Part shown: positions 54,424-64,000 of the stretch, one piece after another
How positions within the stretch are numbered: the first letter of the stretch is position 1
Layout of the letters: every line of letters begins with the position of its first letter
Source of the DNA: Hysterangium stoloniferum
Taxonomy: Eukaryota; Basidiomycota; Agaricomycetes; Hysterangiales; Hysterangiaceae
DNA: 64,000 nt
NCBI GenBank assembly: GCA_015178975.1
Contig: WHVD01000006.1
Span: 1,488,001 to 1,552,000, forward strand
Reading direction: 5' to 3'
Notes under the pieces: generated by a model
The model's database searches: none
What the model was told of the DNA's origin: nothing
What the model saw: the letters and a program-made list of their open reading frames with translations, nothing else
Translations under genes and position numbers: made by a program

Positions 54424-54483
54424 CATATAGGGTAGGGTGCGTATAGGGTAGTGCCCGGAGTCCAGCAGGTTTTCTGGTCATAA

Positions 54484-55974
54484 CGTCACTTCACCATCAG
54501 AGTCCTGAATAGACAAAATTGCACTCAGTGCATAATCCAAGGTGTCTGTTTCAACAATGAGTGGGAAGTCTGGTTCCTGGTGAGAAAGAATGGGAGCTGA
54601 AGAAAAAGCATTTCTCAAAAGATTGAAAGCTGCATGGCACTTATCAGTGAAATTCCATGGAGTTTCCTTATGAGTAAGACAAGTAAGGGGAATGGTGATT
54701 TTTGAATAATTGCAGATAAACTGCTAGTAAAATTGGCAAACCCAAGGAAAGATTGAATCTCTTTGACCTTGCAGGGTTCAGGCCAATCCCTGATGACTTG
54801 TACTTTGGCCTCATCCATCCAGAGTCCACTGGGATGATGAAACCTAGATATTCAATAACCATGTTCAAAAGTACATTTTTTACCATTTGCAAAAAGACCA
54901 TGTTGCTGGGGTCTCTGGAGGACTTCACAGACTAGCTTGAAATGTAGAGTGGGGTCCTCAGAGTAGTCATCCAAATAAACAATAATGCATACATCAAGCA
55001 TGTCAAAGAAAATGTCATTAAAAAAACACTAGAAAACAGAAGGGGCAGTGGTGAGTCTGAAAGGCATCACCAACCATTCAAATGCCCTGTAATGGATATG
55101 GAATGTAGTTTTACACTTGTCTCCCACAGTGATCTGGACCAAGTGATAGGCATGTTTAAGGTTAATCTTGGTATAGATCTGGGCATTCCACAGGGCATCA
55201 AGTAGGTCAGAAATAAGCAGGAGCAGATACTTATATTTCTGTGTAACTGTATTGAGTCCTCTGAAATCAATGCAAAGTCTGAGGGATCCATCCTGCTTTT
55301 TGACAAAAAGAATGGGTGCTCTGAAAGGAGACTTGGATAGCCAGATAAAGTCTATGGACAGGTGCTCATCCAGGGAATCATGGAATGCAGAAAGCTCCAT
55401 GGAGGAGAGTGGGTATGTTGGTCCAAGGGGTGGCTTCTTCACATCATACAGTCTATGGGTGCAAGCCAGTCAACCTTTTGCTCACTAAAAACATCTGCAA
55501 AGTCATGGTATTTCTCTGTGATGCCTTCTAGGTCTGCAATAGGCTCAGATTCCCAGGTCATAAAATGTCCTATTGCTTCATCAATGTTGAGGTTGATTGT
55601 GAATGCCTGGGATCCTTCCAACTTTGTAACCCTAGCAAAAGCTGCTGCATTAATAGTGCAAATATGTAGGTGGAATTACCATGGGTTCTGTGGAAGCAAG
55701 ATTTGCCATGGAGGCCAGATTTGCCATGGAGGCCAGATTTGCCATGGAGGCCATGGGTGCCAAAAAGGCCAGGGATGATACAGTTTTGTCAGGTGCTGCA
55801 GGCATCTGGGGTGTTCCACATGGAACTGGATAAGTAGGTCACAAGCTTGGTTAATACATGAATTGCTTGTGCCATCAAAAGGTTGGAGTGTGAGCAGGTT
55901 TACCAGGTAAGTCTTCAACAGGTTGTTTCAAACAAAATTGGTATCTACAAAACAATGGGTCAAGCCAGAATCTA
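54484..55974 (-). pseudogene. Ty3-4 protease, reverse transcriptase and RNase H start
   Basis: Near 55970 the protease active site LLDSGLTHCFVD is read. RT motifs follow: [68 protein letters not shown], and YLDD in the catalytic loop (here intact, near 54975). The RNase H start (TDTLDYAL-type, near 54530) is cut by LTR-A2. A purine-rich 18-bp motif (GGCCAGATTTGCCATGGA) is tandemly repeated near 55700-55750. Confidence 0.83.
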
Positions 55975-56692
55975 GGAGGATAGTCACAATTTATTGAATA
56001 CACAAAATTTTATGGAAAAGTCCTCATATTTTTAAGTGAGACTATTTCCTCTGGCTATGACTACATGTTTTAGGGATTTATATTTCATTACCCCAAAATT
56101 CCATCTTTAAGACTTGTATGCTCTTTTAAAATATGCATGAATGTCATGGTTAAACAAGATTATCTGAGTTGTTATCTGATATTTGGGATAAAATGTATTC
56201 TCTAGTATCTCTGTGACTTTTAAAATATGCACAAATGTCACAGTTAAACAAGATTATCTGGGTTATGACTTAATCTTTGGGATGAGATGCATCCTCCAGC
56301 ATCTCTGTGACTTTTAAAAGTATCCACAAAACATCATGGTTAAACAAGATTATTTGGGTTATGATGTAATCTTCGGGATAAGATGCATTCTCTTGTATAC
56401 ATGTGAACTTTCAAATGTAGTTTATATAATTTAAATTTATTTGGTTTTAGACAAGTTAACCAGAATTATCTGGCCAACCAATTCATGTTGTGGAATTTAT
56501 CCCCAAAAGGATAATCTATATATGTTTGTTTGACTAAGTTTTGTCAGATACAAGATAAATACTAATATTTCCTTATTCTCCAGAGTATGACCTGATGGAC
56601 TGAATTTGATTAAATATTAGTTCTACAACAAACAATATAAATATATATACTTTAGTGGACAAATAACTTTTTAAAGTTTTGGGTTATCCTAC
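55975..56692. mobile_element. GGAGGATA-tipped MITE, copy 2
   Basis: 718 bp from GGAGGATAGTC to TTATCCTAC, TSD CTA (55972-55974, 56693-56695), in the protease region of Ty3-4. Orientation is opposite to copy 1 (36578-37197). Contains about three units of a roughly 95-bp direct repeat (56130-56410). Confidence 0.82.
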
Positions 56693-58101
56693 CTACAAGG
56701 GTACAAAAAACAGAGTCCTTAAGCATACATATCAGAAGTGGTTGTACAAATAATGAGTCAGAGTTTGAGAGAGTGGATGCATTAAAACAGGTGAACTCAG
56801 AAGTGCACAGAGAGGTAATGCAACCTCAGTCCATGTGGAGTCTGGAGGGTTGCTTACTCTTTTTTCAGCTCAGAAGCCAGTTTCTCCTTTGATATGGAAG
56901 CTGTGGAAGAAGTGGTGGCTGTGTGAGCTTTGGAAGTATTGGCTTTCACTACCAGGCATTCCAGGATGCAATGACCAGGTTCTCTGCACAAGAGACAAAG
57001 GTTATTGTCCATGCACCATTGTCTTTCTTGTGGGGTGAGTTTGCCATCAGGCCCAAGTTGGCCTATAAGGTCAGGTTTTCTGGTCAATTGTTGTTTTCCA
57101 GATTGCTGACCTTTGTTGCTATTGCCAGAGTTGTTGTTGTTGGAAGAATTTTTATTATTCTTCTAGTCAGATTGTGCAGTGTTCAAGTTATTGCCTGATG
57201 GGTTGTTGCTGTTGGTTTTTGTGTCTCATGGGCAATTTCCATGCAACATTACCAATAGCATGCATCCATATTCTGGCCTTGAGGTGCATATGGGACAATG
57301 TCTTGGGTTTGCCACCCCCACCTTTTGAGACTTCATCCTTGAGGCAGGATGGCAAACCAGAATAGAACTGGTAGCAGAATGCAGAATCACCCCATTGACA
57401 ATGGGCTGCAAGAGTGTTGAATTGGACAATATGGTCCATGATGTGCTGATTGTCCTTTATGTGAAGGTTTGTGAGGCTATTCTTGGCTTCTCTGGTCAGG
57501 TTGTGCAGGCCAAAATTCATTTTCAATTCTTCAACAAATATGTACATTCCAATCTTCAAGCCAAGTTGGCTCTTCCTTGGTAAGTCTACTAAATACCAGT
57601 TCAAACCACTTGAATGCAGATCCTGAGAGGTATGAGAGTGCATAATTGACTTTTCAGGAGTCCATGGAAAATGTGGTGGGTCAATCACAGAAATTAAAGT
57701 GACACTGCATGAGAAAGGTTGATAGTTTGTTGGGGTTGGAGCTGGTGAAGGTTTCTGGTGTATTGACCTTGGATCACAGGGGTTCTTGAGCTTTTTTCTT
57801 TCTTTCCTCTAGCAGATGGTCCATAAATTTGTCCAGGACTAGGGTTTTGGCTGTGGGGTCCACAAGATGCAGATGTTAAGTAGTCTGTGGGTTGAGCACA
57901 CTTTTGCCCCTGTTGGAGGCCACAGACTCATCTCTGTCTTCAGAACCATCCAGGTTTTCCAGTACTTCTTCAATATGGGATTCATCCATGGCACTAGACT
58001 GGTTTCTGGGTGAGTGGGTTGTATACAAAAATGAGTGGAGATTGAAGAATAGAGGGTCCAGGTAAATTTGACCATTCAGGTGCTTGCTTTCTTGGGGACA
58101 T
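56693..58101 (-). pseudogene. Ty3-4 gag with zinc knuckle
   Basis: The start ATG is at 58101 (MSPRKQAPEWSN). The gag core near 57340-57600 reads KNSLTNLHIKDNQHIMDHIV, QFNTLAAHCQWGDSAF and CYQFYSGLPSCLKDEV. An Asn/Gly-rich stretch and a CCHC knuckle CLLCREPGHCILEC (about 56985-57025) follow. Many stops in the N-terminal part. The same core is present in Ty3-2. Confidence 0.82.
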
Positions 58102-58123
58102 GACTGACAATCTGTGAGATCTG

Positions 58124-58133
58124 ATCAGAAAAT
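58124..58133 (-). promoter_or_regulatory. Putative self-priming site of Ty3-4
   Basis: ATTTTCTGAT on the minus strand starts two bases from the LTR end, exactly as in Ty3-2. It pairs with ATTAGAAAAT of the adjacent LTR (58430-58421, minus) with one G.U pair. Confidence 0.5.
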
Positions 58134-58135
58134 AC

Positions 58136-58634
58136 TGTAAAGCTCTGGGCTTATGTAAGTCTCTGGGGGAAACCCACAGATAATCTAGGTGGCAGGTAGG
58201 ACTTCTTCAGCTTATGTATGTGCTGCACCCTTACATGATTGTCATGTTCAACTTCAGATAGGGAAAACAGGAAACCTGGGTAGTCTGGGAATATGTACCC
58301 AGGGGTTCCAAGGATATACTATGTCGAGTCAGAATGCCTACAGGCTTGGGGAATATGATAATACTAAGTTGATAGAGCAAAAGGTATTGAGAAAGGTAGA
58401 ATACTAAGTGTGCTAAGTTGATTTTCTAATTGGATTGTAAGTACAAACTCCGACTCAACATTTTATTCAGCATCTTCGACACCTCAAATTTATTCGACTT
58501 GTCTCATTTTGACATCATACATATGATTTAATTCATAGGTCATAGTTTAATCATAGTTTAATGAAGAAAGGCATAAAAGGGCAATGAGAAGAACGAAGGA
58601 CCTCAGTCAGAAAATCTGTCCATTGTACATTAGT
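58136..58634 (-). repeat. 5' LTR (LTR-F) of Ty3-4, outer boundary unclear
   Basis: On + starts TGTAAAGCTCTGG next to the leader of Ty3-4. Contains the shared core (TAGGACTTCTTCAGCTTATG near 58197, slightly deleted) and an LTR-A-like start-site region (near 58420-58450). I do not see a clear opposite end before the next LTR at 58635. Confidence 0.6.
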
Positions 58635-59879
58635 TGTTAAGTTCCAAACAAAGTGTGAGGATTATGCTTTTACCACAGTTTCATTGTAGTAAAACACTCC
58701 TTTTATTTCACTTATATTTTACATATTTTACTCACATTTTCCTATCCTTTACATTCTTCGACTATTGCACCATTTCATTAGTTTGAAGCTCTGTGTATAC
58801 TTGTGGGCACTCTCAGTGCCAAATAAAGACAGACACACCTTTACCCAAGCACCACCACTCGTAAGACACAAACTAGGTCTACAGCAAGCGGTGATCAGGG
58901 TAACATGTCAGCTACCACATAGGTAGCATTATCTGAGCTAATGAATACTTCTGGCCTCGAACTATAACAGTCGAGGCCTCCACTTGAATCATTCTTCTTC
59001 CCCTTCTACTCATTTCTTCACATATAGAACAGTCAGAACTTCCACCACTCTTCACACAAAGGATCTGGAGGTCCCGTGGATTTTCCGGTAATTATTCTGA
59101 ACACACTTTCTGGGAAATGTCCCATAGAGTCCCCAGGTAATTAGTCTGGGGAGTCTCTGGGGATATTATAGTACAAGGAGTGTATCAGAATAATGACCAG
59201 AAGCTACTACTGAGATGGACTTGGCTTCAGCTTATATGCTGTGCCCTCATACACTCATTCAAATGTCCATATTTCGAGCTGACAGAACACCTACAAGGAA
59301 GATGTAGATTCTGGAATTCCCATGGGAGTTCTGGGAATCAAGCATGCAGACAGACAAGAGGAGTCAAGACTGGATCAGGACATATTCAGGTTGTAACTAG
59401 TTTGAGATTGAAACTAGAGAGTAAGTACATGAGTATGGATGACTTATATAGACTTTGAAATGTAATAATACCAAATCCAGTATTAATGAGAGGCAGAACT
59501 ATTGAACATAAAAAAAAACACTAAACTGGGAATTCAGGATGGGATGGAATGGAAGTGGAGAACAAATCATGACAGGTCATTAGACCATAACAGGAACAGG
59601 GCTCTGTTAGAGAGGTTCCAGGAGTCTGGTCAGAGTCCAGTGACTGGTCTGTGAGATATGGAGTGTCGGGTGTACATAGGGTGGAGTTCAGAGTCCAGCA
59701 GGTTGTCCAGTTAACCGTAACTTGATGAGTAGGATATAAAGAGTTGGGTGCAGATAAGGTGGAGTCAAAGATTAAGAACATGTACATAAATGCAGAAGGT
59801 CCAGTCCGGGAAATGACCAAGAACATGTAGAGATGTCAACTGTGAAAGGCGAGAGTCCGATGGATTCCGGGTCATAACA
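58635..59879 (-). repeat. LTR-A-related LTR (LTR-F group) with an LTR-E inside
   Basis: On + TGTTAAGTTCC to GGGTCATAACA, with the core TGGACTTGGCTTCAGCTTAT at 59218. An LTR-E with TSD lies at 58654-59056. Flanks TTAGT and GAAGG do not match, so TSD is lost or the boundary is off. Confidence 0.65.
58654..59056. repeat. Solo LTR-E, TSD CAAAG
   Basis: 403 bp from TGTGAGGATTATGC to ACTCTTCACA, TSD CAAAG (58649-58653, 59057-59061). Confidence 0.93.
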
Positions 59880-60181
59880 GAAGGTGTCTAGTTGGGGGGC
59901 AGACCGACAGAATAGGATGTGAGTCAAAGGGTACTTGAGGGATGAGGGTCGGGTTCTGGTGGATTCCAGATCTTGATACTGGTCCAGAAGATGGTTCAGA
60001 ACCTAATATAATATCCAGAGGATACTCCGTGGAGTTCCCAGGAACAGGTCTTGACATTAGTTGTCTGTATTACTAATCCACTCTCAATCTTATCTTTCAT
60101 AATCATTGAAACTCTTTGACATAAACATCAGTGAGCCTTCACAGCTAGTATTAGCCTCTCACTTTATCAACAGGATGAAGT
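59880..60181. other. Short unassigned stretch
   Basis: No gene, LTR end or repeat recognised between the LTR ending at 59879 and the LTR-B starting at 60182. Confidence 0.4.
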
Positions 60182-60401
60182 TGTTACAACTGTGTCACAA
60201 CCCAAAGGTAACTGACAATACTACCAGCTTACATGTTACGACCAAAATTCCTGCCAGACTCCGGGCACTAACTTATACACACCCACACCCTGTACACACC
60301 AATTGTCAGTTTACCAGAATTCCTGCCAGACTCCATACGTCAGGCTTGTCCACTCCACGTTCAACTTTGTTACTTCATGTATCAGTCACTGAAATACCTG
60401 C

Positions 60402-60622
60402 CACTGCTGGGGTGAACCACTTTTGGAGCACCACAAAATCCTTTGCAGGGATGTCAAATTTTGTTAGAATTTAAGAAATGGATTTTGTGCACTACAAGAT
60501 TCTATTAATTTCCTTATAAGGAAATCAATTTGAAATTTTGTGGCAAACAAAATCCATTTCTTAAATTTCACCTCACTGAGAAGGATTTTAAGTGTCCCCT
60601 ACAGGGGATCAGCCCAGCAGTG
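60402..60622. mobile_element. CACTA-like MITE, copy 2
   Basis: 221 bp, CACTGCTGGGGTG to CCCAGCAGTG, inverse of 13185-13401. The 3-bp flanks TGC and CGC differ by one transition. Same palindromic interior. Confidence 0.85.
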
Positions 60623-61489
60623 CGCCAGACTCTGCCCCTGTCTATGTCCAACTCTGTCCCATGCATCAGTCACCGGACCCCACTCAGAAAACCCGTCATC
60701 CCTCTAACTGAGCCCCATTGTTAAGGGTGCGTACATGGAGGGTTTCCAGAGAAACCTGCAGGAAATCTGGTAGGACTTGGCTTCAGCTTATAGGCTGTGC
60801 CCTCGCGAGATCATGTTGTCCAATTTCAAACAGGTGGATGGGAATCCCGGGGAGTCCAGGCGGAGGTCATGGGTTGAGAGGTTGTAGGTTGAGAGGTCAG
60901 GGAGTTGAGATAGATAGGTTGGAGGTTGAGTGATAGATGCGTCAGAGCCTGTGGGCTCCAACTAGCGAGAGTGTTGTAATTCAAAGAGGAGTTCAGAGCA
61001 GAAAATATACTAAGATTACTGGGGAGAATCTAAGCTGATTTTCTGACTGGATTGTATGTACAACATCTGCCAGACTATATAGACTGTGGAATGAATAACA
61101 TACCAAATCCAGTAATAATGAAAATGAAACTAGCAAACATAAAACGAGATAAGTAAACACCAAACTTGGTGTTAGGAATGGAATGGAATGGAGCGGAGTC
61201 CAAATTGTGACAGGTCATAAACCATAATGGGAACAGAGTGGGAACAGAGTCCGAATTGTGACAGGTCATTTGACTATAATGGGAATGGGGCTCAGTTAGA
61301 GGGATGACGGGTTTTCTGAGCAGGGTCTGGTGACTGATGTGTGGGATGAGGTTGGACATAGACAGGGACGGAGTCTGGTGGGTATTCCAGTGACTGATAC
61401 ATGAAGTAATGAAGTCGAATGTGGACAAGTCTGACGTACGGAGTCCAGCGGAAATTCCAGTAAACTGACAATTGGTGCATATAGGGTGT

Positions 61490-62876
61490 TGTGATGTATC
61501 AGCATCATCTCATAATATCCTCTTAATTTTCTTTGGATTATTTAATATTCTTTCGAATTTATTGTATTTTTATTATATTTTTATTGTGAAATATAAGGCT
61601 CTATTCCTTTTAACTTCACATAATAATAGCATATATGAACTCATATTATGCTATTATATCTTAGTTAATTTATTATAATTTTTAACTAATTATTTATATT
61701 TTATTTACTTAGTTATTACCTTTCGGCACCTTGCTGCAGCCTAGTTTGCACATTTTGGAGTCATGTGACTTATTAGATAAGCCTCCGGTGTCGGGATGTC
61801 ACAAAGGTCACGAATGTGACTACCCGAGTCACACAAGTCATGAATGTGACTACCCAAGTCACACAAGTCACGAATGTGACTACCCGAGTCACACAAGTCA
61901 TGATTGTGACTACCCGAGTCACACAAGTCACGAACGTGACTACCCGAGTCATTATTAGGTTCCGCCGACTCATCGTTTGCTTCCATCCCGGGACCGCGGC
62001 CTTGAACCTTCATGTTCAAGCAAGAGGTTACAACCCTTGTCTCAGAGAAGAGAATCACATGATAGACAAAGGGTAAATAATGAGTAGAATATGAGGTCAT
62101 TATGATCTCACTAATGACCTCATAAACTAAATAGTTAGCTAATCATTGAGTTATCAAAATGTATATAAGGAGGGCCAAGTTTCCAATAAAACCAATCTAT
62201 CTCACACATATTTTACAGTACAGCACAGAAGCTTACCTCATCATCCTAAGGACAATAATAGCCTTAGTCTGATACACTCACTGCAAGCACCTACACTTGC
62301 AGCATCTTGAATCTTCATCAGCAACTCTTGGACTCAGCTAATCATCTAAGTTCCCCCAGCCTCACAGCTACCCTTTAGGCTTATTAACTAGATAATAAAC
62401 CTAATACGTATCTAAGTATCCTTACTGAAATCCCTGCCAATACTAGATTACTCAAGGCCCAGCCCTAAGTTTATTGAATTAATCAAGTACAAGCACTCAG
62501 ATAATCCAATACATATTATTTTCTCTATTAATAAATTATTTAACACCTTGTTAAATAACTATTAATAGTTACAAATAAGCATACAAGAATCCGAAGCTCT
62601 TATATCAAGTCTCTGCCAAGTTACTGCGCATATATTCAGCTTCCAGCCCCTATTCTCAAGGAATAGTTCTTTTATTTGCTAAAAGAGTCATATACAGTTC
62701 TATTGAATCTTTCAATAATCAAAATAAGCATTGATTTGAGTTGTTTAAGCTTAATAGTGCAGCTCATTAATCTATCAGTATTTAAATTACTGGACCTTTG
62801 CTTGTTTTATTGTTGAAGCTCTGTGACACTATAGCATATATTGAGCTATCTAAGAGAATCCCCTGAATACATTACA
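61490..62876 (+). repeat. Solo LTR-D, TSD GGTGT
   Basis: 1387 bp, TGTGATGTATCAGC to CTGAATACATTACA, TSD GGTGT (61485-61489, 62877-62881). TATATAAGGAGGGCC is at about 62162. Nearly identical to 37451-38837 in reverse, including length, so both are recent. Confidence 0.95.
61797..61950. repeat. 30-bp tandem repeat in LTR-D, second copy
   Basis: Same unit and copy number as at 38383-38532, in reverse orientation (TGACTACCCGAGTCACACAAG steps). Confidence 0.9.
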
Positions 62877-64000
62877 GGTGTGGGTGCATATAAGTTAGTG
62901 CCTGGAGTCCAGCAGGAATTCTGGTTGTAACACCCATTCCCATTATAGTCAAATGACCTGTCACGATTTGGACTCCACTCCATTCCATCCCATTCCTAAC
63001 ACCAAGTTTGGTGTTTACTTACCTCATTTTATGTTTGCTAGTTTCATTTTCATTATTACTGGATTTGGTATGTTATTCATTCCACAGTCTATATAGTCTG
63101 GCAGATGTTGTACATACAATCCAGTCAGAAAATCAGCTTAGATTCTCCCCAGTAATCAAGTACATTTTCCGCTCTAAACTCCTCTGTGAATTACACCGCT
63201 CTCACTAGTCAGAGCCCATGGGCTCCAATGCATCTATCACTCAACCTCCAACTTATCTATCTTGACTCCCCGACCTCTCGACCCACGAACTCTGCCCAGA
63301 CTCCCTGGGATTCCCATCTGCCTATTTGAAATTGGACAACACGATCTCGTGAGGGCACAGCCTATAAGCTGAAGCCAAGTCCTACCAGATTTCCCATGGG
63401 TTTCTCTGGAAACTCTCCATGTATGCACCCTTAACATTACAACACCAAGTTATTGTTCATGTCCTCATATCGGCAGCTGTCAGTATACCTGACACTGATG
63501 TATACTTTCATGGCGATCAACACCACTTACAACCCTGTCAAGTTATATTCATACTATCTGGTTATACTTTGATATGTCCTTTTATCCTTTTGATGATCCA
63601 TTTCACATATGCCCATATATATACCTGTAACTTATGGACTGTTTCCTTTTCGTAGTTACCACACCTCAGTTATTCACGGCCTCTGACTTTATTGTAACCT
63701 TCCTGTTCTTGGTCAAGTTTATTTGTCTTTGGGGTATTTCCGCTCTTCCCTTAGTTAGTATTTTCTAGATGCCGATAACTTGTATATAAACCTGCTGTAA
63801 TGTAGCTACTAAACAATCAGAATATCAACTTAGATACACCTCTAGTCTCTGACTCTGCTATTCGTTCACGACCTCCGCATTCTGACACCATCCAATTTCA
63901 CAACCCAACCTACATTTACAACTTCAACCTCAACTTCAATATTTGTCACTTCAGTTTCTGACTGTTCACATACAACTCGGTTTCCAATCGCTGAGTATTA

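Larger units (their letters stand above)
52428..54483 (-). repeat. LTR-A2 fragment with nested insertions
   Basis: Begins in mid-LTR (CCCTCATGAGATCATG) after the LTR-D and ends TGGTCATAACG near 54483 against Ty3-4 RNase H. It contains a possible MITE (53176-53498) and a solo LTR-A with TSD (53520-54423). Confidence 0.8.
54484..58101 (-). mobile_element. Ty3-4 gag-pol region (5' half of a minus-strand Ty3)
   Basis: From right to left: gag (58101-56800), protease start (split by a MITE), RT and the beginning of RNase H, ending at 54483 where LTR-A2 begins. The 5' LTR-F starts at 58136. Heavily mutated. Confidence 0.85.
60719..62932 (-). repeat. Solo LTR-A2, TSD CCCAT, with an LTR-D inside
   Basis: On + TGTTAAGGGTGCG to GGTTGTAACA, perfect TSD CCCAT (60714-60718, 62933-62937). 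Opposite orientation to the LTR-A2 it sits in. Includes the LTR-D at 61490-62876. Confidence 0.93.
60234..63436 (+). repeat. Solo LTR-A2, TSD TTACA, with nested insertions
   Basis: TGTTACGACC to CACCCTTAACA, perfect TSD TTACA (60229-60233, 63437-63441). Contains the CACTA-like MITE and a second, inverted LTR-A2. TATA-like TCTATATAGTCTGG is near 63088. Confidence 0.93.
60182..64000 (+). repeat. LTR-B, incomplete at the window edge, with four nested elements
   Basis: Starts TGTTACAACTGTGTC at 60182, is interrupted at 60234 and continues 63437-64000 as close kin of 46369-47115 in reverse. The sense end lies right of the window. Inserted: LTR-A2 (60234-63436), within it a MITE and another LTR-A2, within that an LTR-D. 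Confidence 0.85.

Noticed and set aside
53875-54481. ORFs with SVPFR repeats
   Set aside because: Translation of the GGAAC pentamer array within LTR-A.

Overview
The window looks like transposon-dominated chromatin of a filamentous fungus, most likely an agaricomycete (Basidiomycota). The reasons are one intact host gene with many short introns (about 40-80 bases) whose N-terminal domain I recognise from agaricomycete proteins, and chromodomain Ty3 retrotransposons. I cannot name the species. Almost everything outside 17571-25900 is retroelement or MITE sequence, nested several levels deep. Most boundaries are fixed by target-site duplications (TSDs) that can be read directly.

LTR families named here: LTR-A (about 820-840 bp, starts TGTTACGACTGG and ends ATCCTAACA in sense) with its divergent relative LTR-A2; LTR-B (about 720 bp, sense start TGTTACGAC, sense end TTCTTAACA); LTR-C (about 1.3 kb); LTR-D (1387 bp); LTR-E (400-760 bp, TGTGAGG...TTCACA); and LTR-F, attached to Ty3-4.

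Layout. 1-7301: Ty3-1, a chromodomain Ty3 on the + strand (5' end outside the window), carrying two solo LTR-A insertions, a 2.55 kb internal inversion, and an antisense spliced Zn2Cys6-type gene before its polypurine tract and 3' LTR. 7302-14059: Ty3-2, minus strand, broken by Ty3-1, a Tc1/mariner element, an LTR-C and a solo LTR-B, with a CACTA-like MITE in its 5' LTR. 14060-17570: LTR-A2 copies around a small unassigned region with one weak ORF. 18954-23653: the only intact host gene, about 17 exons, encoding an N-terminal agaricomycete domain, an alpha/beta-hydrolase domain lacking the nucleophile serine, and a RasGEF_N plus RasGEF (CDC25-type) module. 25901-33329: an LTR-C holding a complete but decayed Ty1/copia element (26658-31959) and a 19-bp minisatellite. 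33542-41819: solo LTR-B copies containing LTR-E, LTR-D and LTR-A copies and a MITE. 43019-46219: a copia-derived, nearly non-coding LTR element. 46369-48870: Ty3-3, with a second copy of the antisense gene. 48871-54483: stacked LTR-D, LTR-E, LTR-A and LTR-B copies, with a tRNA-Thr-like sequence at 51246-51325. 54484-58101: Ty3-4 gag-pol, minus strand. 58136-64000: LTR-F, LTR-E, LTR-A2, LTR-B and LTR-D copies nested up to four deep, plus the second CACTA-like MITE.

How the parts relate. Two Ty3 lineages carry an antisense gene with conserved introns and Zn2Cys6 spacing. The Ty3 leaders pair with the predicted 5' end of their own LTR transcript, suggesting Tf1-like self-priming. The copia elements instead have a primer-binding site matching the initiator-Met tRNA anticodon arm. 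Most nonsense codons in the decayed ORFs fall at TGA where family alignment expects arginine, consistent with CGA to TGA decay at CpG. The host gene lacks such damage and is probably the only expressed non-mobile protein gene here.
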